DNA of 18,359 nt from an uncultured Collinsella sp. (lineage in GTDB: Bacteria; Actinomycetota; Coriobacteriia; Coriobacteriales; Coriobacteriaceae), in contig URBS01000029.1 of assembly GCA_900546085.1 (NCBI GenBank), positions 1 to 18,359 of the forward strand, read 5' to 3'. Shown here one piece after another: positions 8,604 to 14,443 of the stretch (its first letter is position 1; each line of letters opens with the position of its first letter). The notes beneath the pieces are model-generated. The model was not told the origin of the DNA. It worked only from the letters and a program-made list of their open reading frames with translations, and did not search any database. A program made the translations under genes and the position numbers.

Positions 8604-9810
8604 AGTTGCCGTAACCTCCCCTCTCCTGGTCGCGGATAACGTGGCCGCCCTCGAGGGCGATCACGCGACGGTGCATGCTATCGACCATCTCGCGGTCGTG
8701 CGTGGCGACGATCACGGTGGTGCCGGTGCGGTTAATACGCTCGAGCAGCTTCATGATGCCCAGCGAGATCGCCGGGTCGAGGTTACCCGTGGGCTCGTCG
8801 CAGATCAGCAGCGGCGGACGGTTGACCATAGCGCGGGCGACGGCGACGCGCTGCTGCTCGCCACCGGAAAGCTGGTCGGGCAGCGAGTCCATCTGATCGG
8901 CCAGACCGACCAGACGCAGCACCTCCGGCACCTGGCTGCGAATGACGCCCTTGGGCTTGCCGATGCACTGCAGGGCAAACGCCACGTTTTCGTAGGCGGT
9001 CTTTTGCGGCAGAAGCTTAAAGTCCTGGAACACGGCGCCAATCTGGCGGCGCAGGAACGGAACCTTGCGGTTCTTGATCTTCATGAGGTCCTGACCGGCA
9101 ACCAAGATGCGGCCGCTCGTCGGCTTGACGTCGCGGTTGAGCGTCGACAGCAGCGTGGTCTTACCCGAGCCGGAATGACCGACCAGGAAGACGAACTCGC
9201 CCGGATAGATCTCGATGTTGATGTCGTCGAGTGCAGGCTTGTTGGGCTGTGCCGGATAGATCTTGGTGACATGCTCCATAAGGATGACGGGCTCGACACC
9301 GGCCTGCTTGGCCATCTTCTTGCGGCTGGCTTGCGGATCGATGGGCGCAAACACCGACGTAAAATCGGGGTTGTTGAGCGCGTTATCGAGGCTTGCGACC
9401 TCGGCGGCCTGATCGCTCTCGACCACCGGGGCAGCAGGCTGCGTGGGATCGGGAATAGCGGCAAAGAGACCGGACTGCGCAGGCTGAGGAACCGGCGTCG
9501 CAGGGGCCATGGGGTCGGGAATGCCGGCCATGGTAGGCTGCGGCGTGGCGGCGCCAGCCTGAGGCTGCTCCACGCGAGCGGTCACGGCCTGAACGGGCTC
9601 AAAACCCGCCGTGCCGGAAAGCGCGACATCGCTGGTGGGATTGTAGGCAAAGGGATCGGATGCCGGCTGTGCCTGATCTGCCGGCTGAGCGGGGGCCTGA
9701 GCAACAGGCTGGCCCTCTGAATCCGGAGTGGCGAAACGACTGCCCTGGACGCCCGTCTGCGTCTTGGGGGCATCATCGCCCGCACCGGAGGTACGGAAGT
9801 GGTTACCCAC
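8590..9810 (-). CDS. ftsE: Cell-division ATP-binding protein FtsE with long amino-terminal tail
   Basis: A 406-residue ABC ATPase, partner of FtsX. The ATPase core starts near residue 172 (VEPVILMEHVTKIYP) and contains Walker A GHSGSGKTT (211-219), Q-loop Q262, signature LSGGEQQ (314-320), Walker B LLICDEP (334-340) and the switch histidine H371. Typical FtsE is about 220-230 residues. The extra 165-170 residues are rich in Pro, Ala and Gln, contain IPDP twice (97, 119) and look disordered. The start is a GTG with AAGGAG about 5 bases upstream. The tail is in frame with no stop, and internal ATGs, including the one at residue 166, have no clear ribosome binding site that I could see. I think the tail is translated, but an internal start is possible. 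Confidence 0.93.
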   Translation of the reverse strand: MGNHFRTSGAGDDAPKTQTGVQGSRFATPDSEGQPVAQAPAQPADQAQPASDPFAYNPTSDVALSGTAGFEPVQAVTARVEQPQAGAATPQPTMAGIPDPMAPATPVPQPAQSGLFAAIPDPTQPAAPVVESDQAAEVASLDNALNNPDFTSVFAPIDPQASRKKMAKQAGVEPVILMEHVTKIYPAQPNKPALDDINIEIYPGEFVFLVGHSGSGKTTLLSTLNRDVKPTSGRILVAGQDLMKIKNRKVPFLRRQIGAVFQDFKLLPQKTAYENVAFALQCIGKPKGVIRSQVPEVLRLVGLADQMDSLPDQLSGGEQQRVAVARAMVNRPPLLICDEPTGNLDPAISLGIMKLLERINRTGTTVIVATHDREMVDSMHRRVIALEGGHVIRDQERGGYGNYGTN

Positions 9811-9914
9811 TGGTGCTCCTTATCGTCGTGCGTTTAAACTACATGAGCGCTTTGTATTTTAGCAGCATTAGCTTTGCTGCACATAAGAAGCATGGCGGGC
9901 TTTGGGATCCCACC

Positions 9915-10037
9915 GGCCGGGCACAGGGTTACTCTCCAAATCGTCCTCGGACATGTCGGAGCCCCCGCTGCGCGCTTCGCGCGGCAGGGGCTCCTCCGTC
10001 CTGCGGAAAGATTTGGAGAGTAACCCTGTGTCCGGCC
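9915..10037. repeat. Large inverted-repeat element upstream of ftsE
   Basis: A 28-base left arm (9915-9942) and right arm (10010-10037) are complementary at every position except one G-T wobble. Between them a second nested pair, GGAGCCCC (9958-9965) and GGGGCTCC (9987-9994), encloses a GCGCG/CGCGC tip, so the whole 123 bases can fold as one long hairpin. An 11-base direct repeat, TGCTGCACATA, lies outside it at 9875-9885 and 10073-10083. It resembles a dispersed palindromic intergenic element. Confidence 0.85.
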
Positions 10038-10178
10038 TGCGGCTACTATGGGGCCGACGCACCAACTTGAGATGCTGCACATACAAAGTTGGAAGGGTCT
10101 GAATTGCACTTTGTTGGGATGGGCCCGTTTCCCCAATGGGAACTTTGCTTGGCAGGACTCTAATTTAAATTCAGCATA

Positions 10179-10213
10179 AACAGGGGCGCCCTCTTTGAGG
10201 ACGCCCCTGTTCT
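10179..10213 (-). terminator. Terminator downstream of the split transketolase genes
   Basis: A 15-bp stem with one mismatch, AACAGGGGCGCCCTC against GAGGACGCCCCTGTT, encloses a short TTT-type loop 45 bases past the stop codon. On the minus strand it is followed by TATGC, so the T-tract is poor, but the stem is strong and well placed. Confidence 0.7.
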
Positions 10214-10257
10214 GGCTTGTTTGCGGTTGTCGACGCGATACTTTGCCTCGTCTTGCC

Positions 10258-11199
10258 TTATGCCAAGAACTCCTTGGTGGTCGCCACGATGTTGTCGGCG
10301 TCCAGGCCATACTTGTGCAAGAGCTCGGCACCCGGGCCGGACTCGCCGAAGGTGTCGTTGACGCCAATCTTCTTGAGCGGCGTCGGGCACTGTTCACACA
10401 GGACGTCGGCAACGGCGCTGCCCAGGCCACCGATCACAGAGTGCTCCTCGACGGTCACGACGTGGCCGGTCTTGGTGGCGCTCTTGACGATCAGGTCGGC
10501 ATCGATGGGCTTGATGGTGTGCATGTTGATGACCTCGGCGTCGATACCCTCGGCAGCGAGCTGCTCGGCGGCCTCGAGAGCCTCGCCGACCATCAGGCCG
10601 CAGGCGATGATGGTCGCATCGGCGCCCTCGCGCATGACAATGCCCTTACCCAACTCGAACTTGTAGGTCTCGGGGTCGTTGATAACCGGCGAGGCCAAAC
10701 GGGCGAAGCGCATGTACACCGGACCGTCGCACTCGTAGGCGGCGCGCGTCACGGCGCGGGCCTCCACGTCGTCGGCGGGAACAATTACGGTCATGCCGGG
10801 GATGACGCGCATGAGGGCGATATCCTCGCAGCACTGGTGCGTGGCGCCGTCCTCGCCCACCGAGATGCCGGCGTGCGTGGCACCGATCTTAACGTTGAGG
10901 TGCGGGTAGCCGATGGAGTTGCGGACCTGCTCAAAGGCGCGACCGGCAGCGAACATGGCAAAGGTACTCGCGAAGGCAACACGACCAGTGGTCGCGATAC
11001 CGGCGGCGACGCCCATCAGGTTGCTCTCGGCGATACCCACGTCGAAGAAGCGGTCGGGGCAAGCGGCCTTAAACTTACCGGTCTGCGTGGCGGCGGCCAG
11101 GTCGGCGTCGAGGACCACAAAGTCATCGTGCTCGTTGGCGAGCTCGACGAGGGCCTCGCCGTAGCTTACACGCGTGGCGATTTTCTTGACGTCTGCCAT
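10258..11199 (-). CDS. Transketolase, carboxyl-terminal subunit
   Basis: A 313-residue protein matching the pyrimidine-binding and carboxyl-terminal domains of transketolase. RFFDVGIAESNLMGVAAG (50-67) carries the glutamate (E58) that activates thiamine diphosphate. GATHAGISVGEDGATHQ (about 106-122) and the carboxyl-terminal regulatory fold follow. With the adjacent amino-terminal subunit it makes a heteromeric transketolase for the non-oxidative pentose phosphate pathway. The real start is the ATG at 11199, since the longer open frame reaches into the neighbour and reads as noise. GGAG lies 6-7 bases upstream. The upstream gene's TAG ends one base before this ATG, so translation is coupled. 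A DXP synthase is excluded because the protein is only half length and split. Confidence 0.94.
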   Translation of the reverse strand: MADVKKIATRVSYGEALVELANEHDDFVVLDADLAAATQTGKFKAACPDRFFDVGIAESNLMGVAAGIATTGRVAFASTFAMFAAGRAFEQVRNSIGYPHLNVKIGATHAGISVGEDGATHQCCEDIALMRVIPGMTVIVPADDVEARAVTRAAYECDGPVYMRFARLASPVINDPETYKFELGKGIVMREGADATIIACGLMVGEALEAAEQLAAEGIDAEVINMHTIKPIDADLIVKSATKTGHVVTVEEHSVIGGLGSAVADVLCEQCPTPLKKIGVNDTFGESGPGAELLHKYGLDADNIVATTKEFLA

Positions 11200-11200
11200 C

Positions 11201-12031
11201 CTAGAGCTCCTCTCCGGCGGCCGTGAGCTCTGCCATGGCCTGCTCAAACTGTTCATCGTTGGGGGCCTTGCCGTGCCAACCAACCTGGTTCTCCATAAAG
11301 GACACGCCCTTGCCCTTTGTGGTCTCGGCGATAATGGCGGTCGGCTGCCCCTTGGTGGCGCGAGCCTCGGCAAAGGCGGCGCGGATCTGGTCGAAGTCGT
11401 TGCCGTCGGCGAGCTCAACCACGTGGAACTTGAACGCGCGGAACTTGTCGGCGAGCGGCATGGGGTCGTTGACCTCCTCGACGGGACCGTCAATCTGAAG
11501 GCCGTTGTGGTCGACGATCACGCAGAGGTTATCGAGCTGCTGGTTGCCGGCAAACATGGCGGCCTCCCAGACCTGGCCCTCCTCGCTCTCGCCATCACCC
11601 AGCAGGGCGTACGTGCGATAAGTATCGCCCCAGTGCTTGGCGGCAACGGCCATGCCCACGGCGGCGGAAATGCCCTGGCCGAGCGAGCCGGTGGACATGT
11701 CGACGCCCGGGGTGTCGTTCATGTTGGGGTGACCCTGCAGGTGGCTGCCGATATGGCGCAGCGTCTTGAGGTCCTCTTTGGGGAAGAACCCGCGCTCGGC
11801 GAGCACGGCGTACAGGCCCGGAGCGCAATGGCCCTTGGAGAGCACAAAACGGTCGCGATCGGCCTTGCGGGGATCGGACGGGTCGACGTTCATTTCCTCA
11901 AAGTACAGATAGGTCATGATGTCGGCAGCACCGAGCGAACCGCCCGGATGGCCGGACTTGGCAGCGTGCACGCCGGTGACGATGCCCTTCCTTACCTCAT
12001 TGGCAACCTTTTTGAGCTCTTCGTCGCTCAT
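11201..12031 (-). CDS. Transketolase, amino-terminal subunit
   Basis: A 276-residue protein with the thiamine diphosphate-binding domain of transketolase. AAKSGHPGGSLGAADI (23-38) gives the conserved histidine region, DRFVLSKGH (60-68) follows, and the cofactor motif runs from GDGE (145) to DHN (174-176). It pairs with the following gene and together they make up one full-length transketolase. Split transketolases are common in archaea, Firmicutes and some actinobacteria. The ATG at 12031 has AAAGGAAGG about 4-8 bases upstream. The 207 bases before it are AT-richer than the genes and probably contain the promoter, but I see no strong -35/-10 pair. Confidence 0.94.
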   Translation of the reverse strand: MSDEELKKVANEVRKGIVTGVHAAKSGHPGGSLGAADIMTYLYFEEMNVDPSDPRKADRDRFVLSKGHCAPGLYAVLAERGFFPKEDLKTLRHIGSHLQGHPNMNDTPGVDMSTGSLGQGISAAVGMAVAAKHWGDTYRTYALLGDGESEEGQVWEAAMFAGNQQLDNLCVIVDHNGLQIDGPVEEVNDPMPLADKFRAFKFHVVELADGNDFDQIRAAFAEARATKGQPTAIIAETTKGKGVSFMENQVGWHGKAPNDEQFEQAMAELTAAGEEL

Positions 12032-12238
12032 TGTGCCTTCCTTTCATCCTCTTTAGACAAGATGCGCACGGCACCGAAGGTAATCCCAACACAGCCGCAA
12101 TGCACGTACGTCATTCATTATGCTGGAAACTGATGGCTTTACCAGAGTTTTTATCATTATTTGAACAATTTAGCAGGCAGAACCGCTGATGAAACGGTTT
12201 ATCAATGTGAACGTCTTTTGGATGGAACGCGGTCGCCC

Positions 12239-13129
12239 CTACGCGCTAATGTCCTTGAATCCCTCGCCGAAGGCTTCCGTAACGTCAGCGACCGTCACAA
12301 TGGCGTGAGGATCGCGCTCGCGCACGATCGTCTTGAGGGTATTGAGCTCTCGACGGCTCACGATGACCATGATCACCGGCTTCTCGGCACCCGAATACAT
12401 GCCAGTCGCCTTAAACTTGGTACAACCACGACCCAGGCCATACATAATATCGGCAGCGATATCAGGGAACTTGTCCGAGATGATGAGTACCATACGGCGT
12501 TTGTTGCCACCATCGACCACGGCATCGATCACGTAGCCGCTAATGACCATCGAAAGGCCTGCATATAGTGCATTTTCGATTGAAAAGACCGGAGCCGACA
12601 GCGCACATACGGCAACATCGATCGCCATGACGGTCGAGCCCACGGGCAGCGAGGTATTACGCGAGATGATTTGGCCAATCGTGTCCGAGCCGCCGGTGTT
12701 GGCGCCGGCGCGCAGCACCATGCCATAACCGATGCCCGTGATGATGCCGCCCCACATAGCGGGCAGCATCAGATCGGCATGTGCCAGCGGCGCCACAAAC
12801 GGAGCGAACAGGTCGGTGAAAAAGCCCAGCAGCACAAAGCCTGTCGCCGTCTGCACCACGTAGAACATGCCGCCCTCGCGCATAACGACCAGCAGCAGCA
12901 AGGCGTTCATCACGATCGTCTGAATACCAACGGGAAGCGATAGACCGCGCGATGCGCCGACCGCCTGGATAATGGTGGCAAGGCCCGTAACGCCACCGGC
13001 AGCAAGGCCGTTAGGAATCAAAAACAGGTCGGTCGCAATAGCGGCCAGAGCGCACCCCAACATAATCTGGGGCAGGTCGTGAAAGAAGTTCATCGAAAGA
13101 ATGCGCTTAATGTCCAGACGATATGCCAT
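12239..13129 (-). CDS. YitT-family membrane protein (DUF161 plus DUF2179)
   Basis: A 296-residue protein with five or six hydrophobic segments over residues 20-205, including GLAAGGVTGLATI (41-53) and GMVLRAGANTGGSDTIGQII (136-155), the hallmark of the YitT family. A soluble DUF2179 domain spans about 210-290 (ATGMYSGAEKPVIMVIVSRRE). The biochemical function of this family is not established. The start is the ATG at 13129, with AGGGAGG 4-5 bases upstream. An alternative upstream start would sit inside the terminator hairpin. An intrinsic terminator abuts its ribosome binding site, so expression probably depends on readthrough or on a control that opens the hairpin. Confidence 0.9.
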   Translation of the reverse strand: MAYRLDIKRILSMNFFHDLPQIMLGCALAAIATDLFLIPNGLAAGGVTGLATIIQAVGASRGLSLPVGIQTIVMNALLLLVVMREGGMFYVVQTATGFVLLGFFTDLFAPFVAPLAHADLMLPAMWGGIITGIGYGMVLRAGANTGGSDTIGQIISRNTSLPVGSTVMAIDVAVCALSAPVFSIENALYAGLSMVISGYVIDAVVDGGNKRRMVLIISDKFPDIAADIMYGLGRGCTKFKATGMYSGAEKPVIMVIVSRRELNTLKTIVRERDPHAIVTVADVTEAFGEGFKDISA

Positions 13130-13144
13130 GCTGCCTCCCTCAAA

Positions 13145-13170
13145 AAAGCGCACCCCATCGGATGCGCTTT
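13145..13170 (-). terminator. Intrinsic terminator/attenuator between prfB and the YitT-family gene
   Basis: On the minus strand AAAGCGCATCC pairs with GGGTGCGCTTT (11 bp including one G-U) around a 4-base loop, and the T-tract continues as TTT to 13142. The run is followed directly by GAGGGAGG, the ribosome binding site of the next gene. It can serve as the secA-prfB terminator and as an attenuator for the downstream gene. Confidence 0.82.
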
Positions 13171-13218
13171 GAACTTCTTCTTGTATTCGATTCTACCGAT
13201 TCGCCGGACAAAAACCAC

Positions 13219-13230
13219 CCCTGCGCAGGG
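13219..13230. other. Palindrome in the prfB-yitT-like gap
   Basis: CCCTGCGCAGGG is a perfect 12-bp palindrome in the 165-bp gap after prfB. On the minus strand it is framed by AAACC and GGTTTTTG, so it could also be a weak first terminator for prfB. Its function is uncertain. Confidence 0.35.
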
Positions 13231-13294
13231 TTTATTCCGAATACAAACCCGTCCAACCGTTGGGCTTAGCATCGGCTTGAAGCCGCCCGATGTT

Positions 13295-14443
13295 TTAGAT
13301 CTCCGAGCCTTCTGCATCGGCGTTGCCGGTGGCCCAGCGATGATAGCCAATAACAAACGGGTCCAGGTCGCCATCGTCAAGAACTGCCTCGACGTTGCTG
13401 GTCTCAACGCCCGTGCGTAGGTCCTTAACCATCTGATACGGGTAGAGCACGTAGCTGCGGATCTGGTTGCCAAAACCAATCGTGGTTTTGGGTCCGCGAA
13501 TCTCATCGAGCGCCTCGGCGCGCTTCTCGAGCTCAATCTCGTACAGGCGAGCCTTGAGGATCTGCATGCACGCGGCCTTGTTCTGGATCTGGCTGCGCTC
13601 GTTTTGGCAGGTAACCACAATGCCGCTGGGGAAATGCGTCACGCGCACGGCGGAGTCGGTGGTGTTAACGCCCTGACCGCCCGGGCCGCTCGCGTGGTAC
13701 ACGTCCACGCGGATGTCATCGGGACTGATTTCGATGTCGATATCATCGGGTAGCACGGGGATGACCTCGACGCCGGCAAACGTGGTCTGGCGGCGCTTCT
13801 TGTCGTCGGTGGGGCTAATGCGAACCAAGCGGTGGACGCCGGCCTCGGCGCGCAGCATGCCAAATGCGTCCTTGCCCTCGACGGTAAAGGTCGCGCGGTC
13901 GATGCCGATGACCTCGGCTGCGGGACAGTCGTTGATGGTGACCTTCCAGCCGCGACGCTGGCAGTACTTCATGTACATCTTAAAGAGCATGAAGGTCCAG
14001 TCCTGGGCCTCCAGACCACCCTGTCCGGGCTTGATGGTCACAATGGCATCGCCGTGATCGAACTCACCGGTAAACCAGCTCGAAAGCTCAAGCTCATCGA
14101 TGACACGTGCCAGGCGCTCAGCCGTGGCTGTAGCCTCCTCACGAAGGGCGGCGGCGTCGGGGTCATCCCCCATCTCCTCGGCAAGCTCCAGCGCCGCGCG
14201 GGCGTCAGATAGCTCGCCGCGCGCGTTGTCCACGGCAGCGATATCTTCCTTGGTGCGCGCGATTTCCTCCATGGCGGCACGGGCGGCGTCGGCGTCATCC
14301 CAAAAGCCGGGGGCCACGCTTTTGGCCTCGAGCTCGGTCACGCGCGTGCGCTTTTCGTCCAAGTGGAGATACGACTCGACCTCACCGAGCCGGTCCGCAA
14401 ACGCGTCCAGCTCGGCGGGCGTTACCTCTAAAGCCTCAGCCAT
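13295..14443 (-). CDS. prfB: Peptide chain release factor 2
   Basis: A 382-residue class I release factor for UGA and UAA. The amino-terminal helical domain includes APGFWDD (44-50). The peptidyl-hydrolysis motif GGQ is at 255-257 in ASGPGGQGVNTTDSAVRVTH. The overall pattern is RF2-like and not RF1-like. The tripeptide that reads the stop codon is SPT at 210-212 (RISPTDDKKRR) instead of the usual SPF. The frame is continuous from the ATG, so the programmed frameshift found in many prfB genes is absent. The ATG overlaps the secA stop codon (TAATG), so translation is coupled to secA. Confidence 0.95.
   Translation of the reverse strand: MAEALEVTPAELDAFADRLGEVESYLHLDEKRTRVTELEAKSVAPGFWDDADAARAAMEEIARTKEDIAAVDNARGELSDARAALELAEEMGDDPDAAALREEATATAERLARVIDELELSSWFTGEFDHGDAIVTIKPGQGGLEAQDWTFMLFKMYMKYCQRRGWKVTINDCPAAEVIGIDRATFTVEGKDAFGMLRAEAGVHRLVRISPTDDKKRRQTTFAGVEVIPVLPDDIDIEISPDDIRVDVYHASGPGGQGVNTTDSAVRVTHFPSGIVVTCQNERSQIQNKAACMQILKARLYEIELEKRAEALDEIRGPKTTIGFGNQIRSYVLYPYQMVKDLRTGVETSNVEAVLDDGDLDPFVIGYHRWATGNADAEGSEI

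Larger units (their letters stand above)
9811..10257. other. 447-bp intergenic region between the transketolase and ftsE
   Basis: No credible gene is present. Short open frames on both strands arise from the internal inverted repeat. From right to left it holds the transketolase terminator (10179-10213), an AT-rich stretch, the inverted-repeat element 9915-10037, and the ftsE leader. A TAAAAT at 9856-9861 on the minus strand is a possible ftsE -10 box but has no good -35. Confidence 0.6.

Noticed and set aside
9660..10070. Open frames on both strands across the inverted repeat upstream of ftsE
   Set aside because: The two strands give near-identical peptides because the DNA is a palindrome. 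There is no ribosome binding site, so these are repeat translations and not genes.
12161..12568. Plus-strand open frame starting in the gap before the transketolase genes
   Set aside because: Most of it is antisense to the YitT-family gene, with no ribosome binding site or recognisable domain.
14370..14443. Programmed +1 frameshift in prfB
   Set aside because: The frame is continuous from an ATG coupled to the secA stop, and no in-frame UGA near codon 25 is present.
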